Assembly: GCA_904420075.1 (NCBI GenBank)
Contig: CAJFTX010000012.1
Coordinates: 1-64,000 of the forward strand
Source of the DNA: an uncultured Clostridia bacterium
Lineage (GTDB): Bacteria > Bacillota > Clostridia > Oscillospirales > Feifaniaceae
Direction: 5' to 3'
DNA: 64,000 bases
In this document: in pieces, positions 1-8,765 of the stretch
Numbering within the stretch: the first letter of the stretch is position 1
How the letters are laid out: every line of letters begins with the position of its first letter
Translations under genes and position numbers: made by a program
The notes under the pieces: generated by a model
Database searches by the model: none
Seen by the model: only the letters and a program-made list of their open reading frames with translations
Told to the model about the DNA's origin: nothing

Positions 1-474
1 TCGCTCATCAAGGCGAGAAAGCTTGAGGCGTCGGAGGATCTCGGCTTTGTCGGCGAGGTGACCGACGTCAATCCCGACGTGATTTTAAACGCCTTCTCCG
101 ACGGGTATATCCCGGTGGTCGCGACGGTGGCCGAGGGGGAGGACGGCGAGACCTACAACATCAACGCCGACACCGCGGCGGCGAAGATCGCGGCGGCGGT
201 GGGGGCGGTCAAACTGATCCTGTTGACCGATATCCAGGGCGTGATGCGCGATCCGTCCGACGAGAAGAGTCTCATCCCGGTGATCCGCACCGACGAGGTA
301 AAGGGGCTCGAGGAGAGCGGTGTCATCAAGGGCGGGATGATTCCGAAGATCGAGTGCTGCGTGGACGCGATCGAGTCGGGAGTGCGCCGGGCCCATATCA
401 TCGACGGACGGATTCCCCACTCGATTCTGATCGAGCTTCTGTCGGACGAGGGCATCGGTACAATGATCCACTGA
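1..474 (+). CDS. argB: acetylglutamate kinase, 3' part
   Basis: C-terminal part of N-acetylglutamate kinase, which phosphorylates N-acetylglutamate in arginine synthesis. The frame is open from base 1, so the true start lies upstream of the window and the GTG at 58 is an internal codon. The visible 157 residues include the family stretch DLGFVGEV-TDVNPDVI, the NINADTAA nucleotide and substrate segment, LLTDIQGVM, and the C-terminal GGMIPKIECC motif that belongs to the arginine-sensing region in this family. It is followed, after a gap holding its own promoter, by argD and argF, so it is part of an arginine cluster. Ends in TGA at 472-474. Confidence 0.95.
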   Translation, partial: SLIKARKLEASEDLGFVGEVTDVNPDVILNAFSDGYIPVVATVAEGEDGETYNINADTAAAKIAAAVGAVKLILLTDIQGVMRDPSDEKSLIPVIRTDEVKGLEESGVIKGGMIPKIECCVDAIESGVRRAHIIDGRIPHSILIELLSDEGIGTMIH

Positions 475-704
475 GACGGATTTTTTTGATGCGCCGGATG
501 AGTCGGGTGTGCTATAATAGTCTCAAAAGGCGGGAACAAAATTGAAGATTTTGACCGTTTTGGAGGAGTTCTGCCGAGGGACAGAGACTGAGAGTACAGC
601 GATGTTTTGCGGTAGAACCGCTTTGTAAAGTGCGGCTGGGCCAAAAAGCCCGCGCGCTTTGGGCGTGTAAAAAGCGAGGACGCGGCGAGACGGGAGAGAG
701 AAAG
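475..704 (+). promoter_or_regulatory. internal promoter and long leader of argD-argF
   Basis: The gap between argB and argD holds an extended -10 promoter: TATAAT at 513-518 preceded by TGC. No good -35 is present. Transcripts from here would have a leader of about 180 nt before the argD start. The leader can form small hairpins, for example GCGGT/ACCGC near 611-622 and GGGC/GCCC near 640-653. No T-box, known riboswitch or convincing leader peptide was recognised. An ArgR-type operator was not identified. Confidence 0.55.
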
Positions 705-1898
705 ATGGATTTTAAAAGTATTAAGGCGCGGGACAAGGAGTATATCGCAAACAGCTACAACCGGCAGGACGTCTGGTTTAAGAAGGGACGCGGCGCGCGA
801 CTCTATGACGACCAGAACCGCGAGTATATCGACTTCGCGAGCGGGATCGGGGTTTCCAGCCTTGGCTACGGGGACAAGCAGTATTTGAAAGCGGTCTTAA
901 AACAGCTCGGAAAGCTCTGCCACAGCTCCAACCTCTTTTACACGGCGCCGGACGGACGGCTCGCAGCGCAGCTCTGCCAGCTCTCGGGGATGAAGAAAGT
1001 GTTCTTCTCGAACTCGGGCGCGGAGGCCAACGAGTGCGCCATCAAGGCGGCGAGGAAGTACAGCTTTGATAAGTACGGGGAGGGACGGAGCACGGTTCTC
1101 ACCCTTCGGAATTCTTTCCACGGGCGGACGGTGACCACCCTTGCCGCGACCGGACAGGACAAGTTCCACAACTATTTTTTTCCCTTTACCGAGGGCTTTC
1201 GCTATGTGGACGCGAACGACGTCGGCGGCACGGTGGCGGCGATGGACGATACGGTCTGCGCCGTGATGCTCGAGCCGGTGCAGGGGGAGGGCGGCGTGCT
1301 GCCGCTCTCCGGAGACTATGTGCGCGCGGTGGCGAAGGAGGCGGCGAAGCGGGACATCCTTCTCATTATGGACGAGGTGCAGACCGGTATCGGCCGCACC
1401 GAGAAATTCTTCGGATTCGAGCACTTTGAGGTGAAGCCGGACATTGTGAGCCTCGCCAAGGGCCTCGGCGGCGGGCTGCCGATCGGCGCGACGCTGCTCG
1501 GCGAGAAAGTGGAGCGGGTCTTCGGCTATGGCGACCAGGGGAGCACTTTTGGCGGGAATCCGGTGGTCTGCGCCGGGGCGTGCGAGGTGGTGCGCCGGGT
1601 GTCGCAGCCGGCCTTCCTCGACGAGGTGGCGAAGAAGGGCGCGCTCATCCGGAGCTTTGTGGCGGAGATTCACTCCCCCTATGTGAAGGAGGTCCGCGGC
1701 CGCGGGCTGATGCTCGGGCTCGCGCTCGAGGGGATCGAGGCCGCCGAGCTCTCGAAGAAACTGCTCGCGGCGGGCCTTGTGACGCTGACCGCGGGCGGAA
1801 ATACGCTGAGACTGCTGCCGCCGCTTATCATCAGCGAGAGCGAGATCGAGCGCGGCGTAAAAATTCTTGGAAAGACGCTGAAAGGAATGGAAAAATGA
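705..1898 (+). CDS. argD: acetylornithine aminotransferase
   Basis: PLP-dependent class III aminotransferase making N-acetylornithine from N-acetylglutamate semialdehyde. I choose the ATG at 705 (MDFKSIKARD) because a GGGAGAGAG ribosome site sits just upstream and the protein then has the normal length of 397 residues. The frame is open further upstream to 630. Visible family marks are the FSNSGAEANE glycine-rich PLP phosphate segment, the SFHGRT motif, the LIMDEVQTGIGRT aspartate motif and SLAKGLGGGLPIG with the Schiff-base lysine near residue 252. The stop overlaps the argF start (ATGA at 1895-1898), so translation is coupled. Ornithine aminotransferase is the alternative, but the arg neighbours favour ArgD. 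Confidence 0.95.
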   Translation: MDFKSIKARDKEYIANSYNRQDVWFKKGRGARLYDDQNREYIDFASGIGVSSLGYGDKQYLKAVLKQLGKLCHSSNLFYTAPDGRLAAQLCQLSGMKKVFFSNSGAEANECAIKAARKYSFDKYGEGRSTVLTLRNSFHGRTVTTLAATGQDKFHNYFFPFTEGFRYVDANDVGGTVAAMDDTVCAVMLEPVQGEGGVLPLSGDYVRAVAKEAAKRDILLIMDEVQTGIGRTEKFFGFEHFEVKPDIVSLAKGLGGGLPIGATLLGEKVERVFGYGDQGSTFGGNPVVCAGACEVVRRVSQPAFLDEVAKKGALIRSFVAEIHSPYVKEVRGRGLMLGLALEGIEAAELSKKLLAAGLVTLTAGGNTLRLLPPLIISESEIERGVKILGKTLKGMEK

Positions 1899-2803
1899 TC
1901 GCAGGAAAGAAGGACTTTTTGAAGCTCCTGGACCTGGAGCGTGATGATATTCTGGAGATTCTGGAGCTCGCGGACCGGCTGAAGGGCGGCGAGAAGTGCA
2001 ATGCGCTTGCAGGCAAGTCGGTCGGGCTGATTTTTGAAAAGTCGTCCACCCGCACGAGAGTTTCGTTTGAGGTCGGAGTGCACCAGCTCGGGGGGTACCC
2101 GCTCTTTTTGGCGAGCTCCCACTCGCAGCTCGGCCGCGGCGAGCCGATTGAGGACACCGCCCGGGTGCTCTCGCGGTATCTCGACGGAATTATGATCCGC
2201 ACCTTCGGGCACGACCGGGTGGAGAACCTTGCGAAGTACGCCTCGGTGCCGGTGATCAATGGGCTGACCGACCTCGCACACCCCTGCCAGGTGCTGGCGG
2301 ATCTGCAGACGGTCAGAGAGCACAAGGGCAAGCTCGAGGGGCTGAAGATGGCCTACATCGGCGACGGGAACAACATGGCGAATTCGCTGATCGTCGGCGG
2401 GCTCAAGGTGGGGATGGAAGTCGCCTGCGCGAGTCCGGCGGGCTATGAGCCGGACGCGAGCGTGCGCGCCTATGCGGAGGGCACCGGCAGATTTACGCTG
2501 ACGGCCGACGTCCTCGAGGCGGCGAGAGACGCGGACGTGCTCTTCACCGACGTCTGGGCCTCGATGGGCCAGGAGGAGGAGGCCGAGGAGCGCCGCCGGG
2601 TGTTCGAGGGCGTGTACCAGATCAATGACAAGGTGATGGCCGCCGCGGCGAAGGGTGCGATGGTGCAGCACTGTCTGCCCGCGCACCGCGGGGAGGAGAT
2701 CACGGCCGACGTCTTTGAGGCGCACGCGCGGGAGATCTTCGACGAGGCGGAGAACCGCCTCCACGCGCAGAAGGCCGTCATGGTCAAGTTGATGGGAGAA
2801 TGA
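1895..2803 (+). CDS. argF: ornithine carbamoyltransferase
   Basis: Transfers the carbamoyl group to ornithine to give citrulline, the step after ArgD in the cytoplasmic arginine pathway. The 302-residue protein carries the carbamoyl-phosphate motif STRTR near residue 50, HPCQ near residue 130, and the ornithine-binding HCLPAHRGEE near residue 260. It starts at the ATG inside the ATGA overlap with argD; upstream in-frame codons read through argD and are not a real extension. A strong terminator follows directly, making it the last gene of the arginine transcript. Confidence 0.96.
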   Translation: MIAGKKDFLKLLDLERDDILEILELADRLKGGEKCNALAGKSVGLIFEKSSTRTRVSFEVGVHQLGGYPLFLASSHSQLGRGEPIEDTARVLSRYLDGIMIRTFGHDRVENLAKYASVPVINGLTDLAHPCQVLADLQTVREHKGKLEGLKMAYIGDGNNMANSLIVGGLKVGMEVACASPAGYEPDASVRAYAEGTGRFTLTADVLEAARDADVLFTDVWASMGQEEEAEERRRVFEGVYQINDKVMAAAAKGAMVQHCLPAHRGEEITADVFEAHAREIFDEAENRLHAQKAVMVKLMGE

Positions 2804-2808
2804 AGTTT

Positions 2809-2843
2809 GCGCTATCTCTAATTTGGGATAGCGCTTCTTTTTT
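2809..2843 (+). terminator. terminator of the arg operon
   Basis: Stem GCGCTATC / GATAGCGC with a 10-nt loop followed by TTCTTTTTT, six bases after the argF stop. Classic Rho-independent terminator. Confidence 0.9.
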
Positions 2844-2858
2844 AGGGAGGGATGTTGT

Positions 2859-3707
2859 ATGACCCTTTCCGAGATCCGCGCGATTCCGGCGATCGACATC
2901 CACAGCCACTTCGGCGAGTGGGAGCGGGACGCGGCGCGCGAGCCGGGCCGGGAGCTGATCGCGGGTGGGAGGGCGGAACTGAGAGAGCAGATGCGGCTTT
3001 CCAACATCGCGCTCTCGGTAAATTCCCATTTCTACGGAATTTTTCCGCGCGGCGGAGGGGATGCGGTGGAGGGGAACCGGCGCTGCGTGGCGGCGGTGGA
3101 GCGGGAGGAGAATCTGCTCATGTGGGCGATTTTAAATCCGCTTCAACCGGAGAGCTTTGCGCAGGTGGAAGCGCTTCTGTTGCACCCGAAGTGTATCGGC
3201 ATCAAGCTGCATCCGGAGGAGCACCGCTATCCGATTGCGGACTACGGGGAGCGCATCTACGAGTTCGCGGCGAAGCATCGCGCGGTGATCGACACCCACA
3301 GCGGCGAGGCGCTCAGCATGCCGGAGGAGTTTGCGGTGTTTGCCAACCGCTACCCCGAGGTGACGACTATTGTCTCCCATCTGGGCTGCGGCTATGACGG
3401 CGCCTTTGACCACCAGATCCGCGCTGTTCAGAGGAGCGTGCACGGCAATCTCTATACCGACACATCGAGCGGAAAGTCGCTCTTCTGCAACCTTTTGGAG
3501 CGCGCAGTGCGGGAGATCGGATCGGAGCGGATTCTCTTCGGCACCGATGCGGGCTGCTACTTCAGCCCAATGCAGCGGGCGCGCGTCGACTGTGCGCAGA
3601 TTGGCGACGAGGAGAAGAAAAATATTCTCTACCGCAACGCACTGCGTCTCTTTCCCCGCCTGCGGGAGCGGTATGAACGGATGTGTGAGAAGATGAGAGG
3701 AGAATAG
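2859..3707 (+). CDS. amidohydrolase-family metal-dependent hydrolase
   Basis: A 282-residue TIM-barrel hydrolase of the amidohydrolase-2 type. Metal ligands can be read in order: the DIHSH motif near residue 13, KLHPEEH near 115, DTHSGEA near 147, SHLGCG near 171 and the late GTDAG aspartate near 228. Family members hydrolyse or decarboxylate small cyclic or phenolic substrates, but nothing here shows which substrate. Start ATG 2859 has AGGGAGG seven bases upstream. It stands alone, downstream of the arg terminator and upstream of a ruined Nudix gene, so context gives no help. Confidence 0.8.
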   Translation: MTLSEIRAIPAIDIHSHFGEWERDAAREPGRELIAGGRAELREQMRLSNIALSVNSHFYGIFPRGGGDAVEGNRRCVAAVEREENLLMWAILNPLQPESFAQVEALLLHPKCIGIKLHPEEHRYPIADYGERIYEFAAKHRAVIDTHSGEALSMPEEFAVFANRYPEVTTIVSHLGCGYDGAFDHQIRAVQRSVHGNLYTDTSSGKSLFCNLLERAVREIGSERILFGTDAGCYFSPMQRARVDCAQIGDEEKKNILYRNALRLFPRLRERYERMCEKMRGE

Positions 3708-3715
3708 AATACAAA

Positions 3716-4165
3716 GAGATCTCATTTTTTCGCGGTGAGGACTTTGTTTTTCTCACCGGGCAGGCTGCTGTTCCACGGAGGGAGGGGGCTGCTCCAGAGA
3801 GCGGCGGGTAGCGGCTTCTGTGTGAGTCCCGGCGGGCATGTCGCTTTCGGAGAGACGAGGAGACGCTCGTCCGGGAATTTTGTGAGGAGATGGGGCGGCG
3901 GCTGGCGCTCATCGGAGAGAACTTTTTTCCTGGACGGACGGGATGCCCTTGCCGGCAGGCATCTCTATTACGAGGTGGAGCTTGCGGATGAGCGCCAGAT
4001 CCCGTTCGGGGGGGGATGAGATGGAGGGGGACTACATCCGCTTAAATTTTGCTGGATATCGCTTGACCGGCCGCGGGAGATTATCCTCTATCCGGTGGCG
4101 GTGGCAAAAGAGCTGCCCTCACTTCCGGATGGGATGGAACACTTTTTTTGGTGCGGGAATAAAAA
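3716..4165 (+). pseudogene. Nudix hydrolase, multiply frameshifted
   Basis: No single frame is open, but successive frames join into a typical Nudix protein. An N-terminal piece (FFRGEDFVFLTGQA) is followed by LLFHGGRGLLQRAAGSGF and SPGGHVAFGET in another frame. The second half of the Nudix box (ETLVREFCEEMGRRL) lies in a third frame, then DGRDALAGRHLYYEVELADE, then DRPREIILYPVAVAKELPS and DGMEHFFWC. At least four shifts are needed, two near homopolymers (T run near 3925, G run near 4011-4017). The number of shifts in one gene while all neighbours are intact favours true decay over sequencing error. The original substrate is unknown. Confidence 0.75.
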
Positions 4166-4186
4166 AAGCGCCTCGCTCGGGGCGCT
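4161..4186 (-). terminator. reverse-strand terminator downstream of fruK
   Basis: Read on the minus strand: AGCGCC / GGCGCT stem followed by seven T. It lies about 210 bases beyond the fruK stop and is the first good terminator for that transcript. Confidence 0.65.
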
Positions 4187-4203
4187 GAGATAGAGAGTGT
4201 TGT

Positions 4204-4238
4204 GCAGGGGCGGTTCTGACCACCCCTGCGAATTTTTT
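4204..4238 (+). terminator. forward-strand terminator-like hairpin
   Basis: GCAGGGG / CCCCTGC stem, 12-nt loop, then GAATTTTTT on the plus strand. It would end transcription coming from the amidohydrolase / Nudix remnant side. Confidence 0.6.
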
Positions 4239-4394
4239 AAGCGACATTCTGAGAGGTGCTTGATCCATAGAAGGGGAAGGGGATATCCGGCCAATAGCTT
4301 CTGGCGGTTTTGACGTCGAAAGCCTCGCTGAACTCCGCCTTGCTGCGGCGCACAAACTCCTCGGCAAATAAGAACGGAGCGGGAACCGGTATAT
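4239..4394 (-). other. short unassigned stretch after fruK
   Basis: On the minus strand a frame reads FLFAEEFVRRSKAEFSEAFD and continues to SYWPDIPFPSMDQAP. The composition looks protein-like, but there is no start with a ribosome site and I recognise no family. It may be the residue of a decayed gene or a former fruK extension. Confidence 0.25.
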
Positions 4395-5339
4395 CTACCG
4401 ACTCCCGCTCCGCCTGAGCGATACAATCTTAATTTTTTTCTCCCAGGCGAGAATCTGAGCAGTCTCCGGCATGGTGGGGCCGGGACACTCCACCTTGGCG
4501 GTGGCGACCGCCGAACCGAAGCGCAGACACTCGGCGGGGGAGCCGCCCGTCTCCTGACGGAGCAGAAAGCCGGCGAGCAGACTGTCGCCCGCGCCCACAG
4601 TACTGATCGCCCGCGCGCCCGTGGGAAGCGCGCGCAGCAGCTGGTTTGCTGTGACAAGCGCCGCGCCGTCCGCACCCAGCGAGAGAAGCACCGCGCCGCC
4701 GGTCCGTCCGGCGAGCGCGCGGGCGGCATCGAGCAGCTCTTCCTCTGTGGGACAGGAGAGCTCCGCGTAGCGGGCGAGCTCCTCCGCATTTGGCTTGAGC
4801 AGAGTGGGACCCGCCTCCACCGCGGCGCGGAGGGCGGCGCCGTCCGCGTCCACCGCGACCGCCCGGCAGGACGGGGAGAACTCGCGCACAAAGCGGGCGT
4901 AGCTGTCGTCGGGCGCGCCGTGCGGGAGCGCGCCGCCGAGCACCAGCGTGTCCTCCGGCCCGAGCAGCTCCCGGGTGAGGGTGAGCAGCGCGTCGATCTC
5001 AGTAGTGGAGACTGGGCCTCCCCGGTCGTTGATGTTGGAGAAGCGGCCGCTCTGCTCGGCGATCTGGAGACTGATGCGGGTCTCTGTTACACAGGGGACT
5101 GCGCGGGCGGGAACGCCCTCCTCCGCGAGCAGGGCGGAGAGCTGCGAACCTGTGTAGCCGCCGGCCAGATAGAGGGCGAGCGCCTCTCCCCCGGCGGCAC
5201 ACACCGCGCGCGCGACGTTGATCCCCTTTCCGCCTGCGCGGGTGACGGTGGATCGGGTGCGCATAACAGTGCCCGGGATGAGCTCCTCGAGTACTGAGGT
5301 GCGGTCAACGGCGGGGTTGAGGGATACGGTGAGAATCAT
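4395..5339 (-). CDS. fruK: 1-phosphofructokinase
   Basis: PfkB-family sugar kinase of 314 residues that phosphorylates fructose 1-phosphate (or tagatose 6-phosphate in relatives). Visible marks: start MILTVSLNPAVDRT, the RAGGKGINVARA substrate loop near residues 36-47, KPNAEELA near 187, and the C-terminal anion-hole motif VGAGDSLLAGF near 250. I use ATG 5339 because GGAG stands 8 bases upstream and the LTVSLNPA start is the family norm; the longer open frame to 5579 overlaps the MATE gene. It is 26 bases behind the MATE gene on the same strand, so they are likely co-transcribed. No PTS fructose genes are adjacent. Confidence 0.88.
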   Translation of the reverse strand: MILTVSLNPAVDRTSVLEELIPGTVMRTRSTVTRAGGKGINVARAVCAAGGEALALYLAGGYTGSQLSALLAEEGVPARAVPCVTETRISLQIAEQSGRFSNINDRGGPVSTTEIDALLTLTRELLGPEDTLVLGGALPHGAPDDSYARFVREFSPSCRAVAVDADGAALRAAVEAGPTLLKPNAEELARYAELSCPTEEELLDAARALAGRTGGAVLLSLGADGAALVTANQLLRALPTGARAISTVGAGDSLLAGFLLRQETGGSPAECLRFGSAVATAKVECPGPTMPETAQILAWEKKIKIVSLRRSGSR

Positions 5340-5365
5340 AGGGGAAAACTCCTTTGTAGATTGTA

Positions 5366-6772
5366 CTAAATTTTGATGGTGAGCCACCGGTCGCCCGAGA
5401 GACGATGGATGAGAATGGGTACGCGAACGTGCTGGTCGAGGATAAAGGAGAGCCAGGCGCCTGGCAGTCCCCAGCCAAAGCAATAGAGGAAAAGTGCGCA
5501 GGAAAGCGGCCGCACAAGCATGATGGAAATCAACATGGTCCATGCGACAAAACGGGTGTCCCCGGCGCCGCGAAGACAACCGCTTGTGATCGGTTGGGCG
5601 TTCTGCATCGGAATGGCGACGGCGGCAAGCAGAATCATCGGGACGGTCATTCCGATCAGCGCGGAGTCGTCTGTGAACATTCCGACGATGGGGTACCGGA
5701 AGGTGCAGAAGAGCAGAATGAGCAATCCGGAGACTGCGTATCCCAACCGCTGGGCGAGCTTGGTATAGAGCACCGAGAGGTCGGGCCTGCGGGCGCCTAA
5801 ATTTTGACCGACGAGAGAGGTGGCCGCTACCCCGATCCCGTCGCCGAACGTGTAGCTCAGAGAGAGTATCTGTGCGGTGATCTGGTAGGAGGCAAAGGCC
5901 TCGGTACCGAGGTTTGCAACCATCACCGCATAGAGAAAAAAGCCGGTGCGCATAGCGATCTGTTCGAGCAGAGCGTTGCTCGACAGGTTCCAGAGGGAGC
6001 GAAGCGTTTTTCGGTCAAACCGCCAACGGATACGGGCGGAGAGGGAGAGAAACCCATCCCGATGGAAGAGTGAACGTACCGCAACGACGCAACCCGCCGC
6101 CGTACCGATGGAAGTGGCAAGTGCCGCGCCCGCCACCCCCATTCGAGGAAAGCCGAGATTGCCTTCGATCAGTAAATAGTTGAGCGCAATATTGACTGCG
6201 TTTGCCGTCAGGTTGATTTTCATTGCAACCCGGGTTTGCCCGCAGCCGCGTTGGGCGGCCGAAATATTGAGTGAAATCGCATGAAAAAAGAGGGAGGCCA
6301 TCACGATGCGAAAATAGGTTGAGGAGGGGCCCAGCGTGTCCCTGTTTGCCCCGGCGGCGGCCATCACCTGCGGAGCGAAGAGAATTGCGACGCCGGTAAG
6401 CAGCAATGAGAATCCGGCGGAAAGCATCAGCGTCTGACGCAGGCAGCGGCCGGCGCCATCCCGGTCGCCCTCGCCTTTCCGCCGGGCGATAATGGAGGTG
6501 CAGCCGACATTGATGGCAAAAAAGAGGGTGAGAAAAATGAGCTTTGGCTGGGTGGTGAGCCCGACGGATGAGATTGCGTAGGAGCCGAGACCGCCGACCA
6601 TCATCATGTCGACCATCCCGACTAGCGTCACCAGTACCATCTCGAGCATCGAGGGCCAGGCGATGCGCATCAGCGTCTGTACAGCGCTCTTGGCGCCTGG
6701 GAGCGCACCGCATCGCTTTGAGGGAGGGACCAGCCGATCGGGTGAGAGCAACCGGCCGAGCAAAGCGGTCAT
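5366..6772 (-). CDS. MATE family efflux transporter
   Basis: A 468-residue polytopic membrane protein of the multidrug and toxin extrusion family (DinF/NorM fold), exporting organic cations or drugs with Na+ or H+ exchange. Twelve hydrophobic stretches can be followed, with MATE-like segments such as WPSMLEMVLVTLVGMVDMMMVGGLG near the N-terminus (split here: WPSMLEM, VGMVDMMMVG) and CLRGAGDTRFVAW in the second half. ATG 6772 has AGGGGG upstream. It is the first gene of a likely bicistron with fruK, an unusual pairing. Substrate cannot be inferred. Confidence 0.85.
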   Translation of the reverse strand: MTALLGRLLSPDRLVPPSKRCGALPGAKSAVQTLMRIAWPSMLEMVLVTLVGMVDMMMVGGLGSYAISSVGLTTQPKLIFLTLFFAINVGCTSIIARRKGEGDRDGAGRCLRQTLMLSAGFSLLLTGVAILFAPQVMAAAGANRDTLGPSSTYFRIVMASLFFHAISLNISAAQRGCGQTRVAMKINLTANAVNIALNYLLIEGNLGFPRMGVAGAALATSIGTAAGCVVAVRSLFHRDGFLSLSARIRWRFDRKTLRSLWNLSSNALLEQIAMRTGFFLYAVMVANLGTEAFASYQITAQILSLSYTFGDGIGVAATSLVGQNLGARRPDLSVLYTKLAQRLGYAVSGLLILLFCTFRYPIVGMFTDDSALIGMTVPMILLAAVAIPMQNAQPITSGCLRGAGDTRFVAWTMLISIMLVRPLSCALFLYCFGWGLPGAWLSFILDQHVRVPILIHRLSGDRWLTIKI

Positions 6773-6840
6773 CGGGAATACCCCCTAAAAACAGATTCTT
6801 TTCTATTTTATCATGTTTTCCTGCGTTAATAAACTCTTAA

Positions 6841-6869
6841 TTGCTTTTTGTTTCGGGGGAGCTTATAAT
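6841..6869 (+). promoter_or_regulatory. sigma-A promoter of the DUF1385 gene
   Basis: TTGCTT (6841-6846), 17-base spacer, TATAAT (6864-6869), about 50 bases before the GTG start at 6919. Confidence 0.7.
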
Positions 6870-6918
6870 ATTCTAAAGCGAAAATTTGCGCTAGACTGAA
6901 AAAGAATGGAGTATCGGA

Positions 6919-7917
6919 GTGAGAGATAAAAAGAGTTGTCCGGCGGTTTTCTACGGCGGGCAGGCGCTGCTCGAAGGGGTCATGATGAAGGGGACCCACA
7001 GCTGTGCCTGTGCGGTGCGGTCGCCCGACGGGGAGATCAAAAAGACGATCAGCGAACAGAAGAGCGCCAAAGACCGGGTGAAAATTCTAAAGCTGCCGGT
7101 GCTGCGCGGCGTTGTGAATTTTATCGAGATGCTGAAGCTCGGCTTTCAGACGCTCAACTACTCGGCCGAGGTCTCAGGCCTTGAGGAGGAGGCAAAACCC
7201 GGCAAGGTGGAGACCTTCCTCACTGAGAAGTGCGGCGTATCGATGATGAATGTGGTGATGGGGGTCGCGGGTGTGATCGGCGTGGCGCTCGCGCTGTTTC
7301 TGTTTTTGTTTCTGCCGGCAAAGGTGGTGGGATTTGGTGCCGGAGTGCTGCCCGGCTGGCTGTTGACGGTGATTGAGGGACTGGTGAAGATTTTGATCTT
7401 TGTGCTCTATCTCTTTCTTGTCTCGCGGATGAAAGAGATTCACCGGGTGTTTGAATACCACGGCGCGGAGCACAAGACCATTCACTGCTATGAACACGGG
7501 GAGGAGCTCACCCCCGAAAACGTGAAGAAGTACACCCGTTATCACCCGCGCTGCGGCACAAGCTTTCTTATTTTGACATTGATTGTGAGTATCCTTGTGT
7601 CCTCGCTTGTAACCTGGGACAACGTGCTCATCCGGGTGGCGCTTAAGGTGGTGACTCTGCCGCTGACGATGGGGCTCGCATATGAGCTCATCCGGCTGGC
7701 GGGGAAATACGACAATCCGGTGACACGGGCGATCTCCGCGCCCGGCAAGTGGATGCAGAAGCTGACCACCAATGAGCCGGACGAGAGCGAGATCGAGTGC
7801 GCGATCACCGCGCTCAAGCTGGTGCTCGACCACGAGGGCGTGGAGAGCTTCCCCGAGGTGCGGGAGGGCTGTACAAGAGAGTTTGCGATCGAGAAACAGC
7901 CGGGGGAGGAGACTTGA
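6919..7917 (+). CDS. DUF1385 membrane protein
   Basis: A 332-residue DUF1385 (YqhQ-like) integral membrane protein of unknown function. Family marks seen are YGGQALLEGVMMKG near residue 11, the charged EYHGAEHKTIHCYE motif near residue 180, and HPRCGTSFL just after, with hydrophobic spans around 113-133, 140-163 and 213-255. The GTG start at 6919 has GGAG 8 bases upstream. In Firmicutes this gene is often linked to prmC and prfA. Here prmC follows with a TTGA overlap at 7914-7917, but prfA is absent. The His/Cys motif suggests metal binding, which is unproven. Confidence 0.88.
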   Translation: MRDKKSCPAVFYGGQALLEGVMMKGTHSCACAVRSPDGEIKKTISEQKSAKDRVKILKLPVLRGVVNFIEMLKLGFQTLNYSAEVSGLEEEAKPGKVETFLTEKCGVSMMNVVMGVAGVIGVALALFLFLFLPAKVVGFGAGVLPGWLLTVIEGLVKILIFVLYLFLVSRMKEIHRVFEYHGAEHKTIHCYEHGEELTPENVKKYTRYHPRCGTSFLILTLIVSILVSSLVTWDNVLIRVALKVVTLPLTMGLAYELIRLAGKYDNPVTRAISAPGKWMQKLTTNEPDESEIECAITALKLVLDHEGVESFPEVREGCTREFAIEKQPGEET

Positions 7918-8765
7918 CCGCGCGCTCCCTCTACCGGGAGGCGCGGGCGAGACTCGCAGCGATGTCCGTGAGCGACGCGGAGCTTGTCGCGGGCGAGCTG
8001 ATGCGCGCCTTCTGCGGGGTGAGGCGAGAGGAGCTGCTGCTCTCCGACCGGGAGCTCTCAGAGGAGGAGGAGCGCGCGTTTGCGGCGGCGCTCGAGCGGC
8101 GGCTGTCGGGCGAGCCGCTCCAGTATATCCTCGGGGAGTGGGAGTTCTGCGGGTTTCCGACGAAGGTGCGTCCCGGGGTGCTCATCCCCCGCGGGGACAG
8201 CGAGCACCTCGCGCGGGCGGGCGCCGAGTGGGCGCGCAGGCTGGGAGCCGGTAGGATTCTCGACCTCTGCTGCGGGAGCGGCGCGGTCGGCCTCGCGGCG
8301 GCGAAGCTGAGCGGCGTCCGGGCGACTCTGGTGGACATCTCGGAGCCGGCGCTCGCGCTCGCGGCGGAGAACGCCGCGCTCTACGGAGTTGCCGCGCGTA
8401 CCGTCCGGGCGGATGTGACCCGACCGTTTGAGCTCGGAGAGCGGTTTGCAGTTGTGGTCTGCAATCCGCCCTATATCGCCTATGACGAACGGCTCTCCGC
8501 TGAGGTGACACGGTTTGAGCCTCCGCAGGCGCTCTTTGCGCCGGAGGGAGGCCTTTTCTTCTACCGGCGGCTTGTAGAACTTGCGGACTGCTTTTTGGAG
8601 CGTGCAGGCGTGCTGCTCTTTGAGATCGGGGCGAGCCAGGGCGACGCGGTGGAGCGGCTGATGGAACCGCGCTTTTCCGACCTCTTGCGGCTGCGGGACT
8701 ACGGCGGGCACGACCGGGTGGTAGTTGGCAGATTTCGGGGGACGGCAAAATCGAACATTTGTTGA
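7914..8765 (+). CDS. prmC: release factor N5-glutamine methyltransferase
   Basis: SAM-dependent enzyme that methylates the GGQ glutamine of peptide-chain release factors. The 283-residue protein has an N-terminal helical domain, the SAM motif ILDLCCGSGAVGLAAA near residue 113, and the catalytic NPPY motif (VVCNPPYIAYDERL) near residue 183. I choose TTG 7914, which overlaps the upstream stop (TTGA) and has GGGGGAGGA just before it; ATG 7962 is the alternative. Its last codons and TGA stop lie inside the SOS box of recA, so the gene end doubles as regulatory DNA. Confidence 0.92.
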   Translation: MTARSLYREARARLAAMSVSDAELVAGELMRAFCGVRREELLLSDRELSEEEERAFAAALERRLSGEPLQYILGEWEFCGFPTKVRPGVLIPRGDSEHLARAGAEWARRLGAGRILDLCCGSGAVGLAAAKLSGVRATLVDISEPALALAAENAALYGVAARTVRADVTRPFELGERFAVVVCNPPYIAYDERLSAEVTRFEPPQALFAPEGGLFFYRRLVELADCFLERAGVLLFEIGASQGDAVERLMEPRFSDLLRLRDYGGHDRVVVGRFRGTAKSNIC

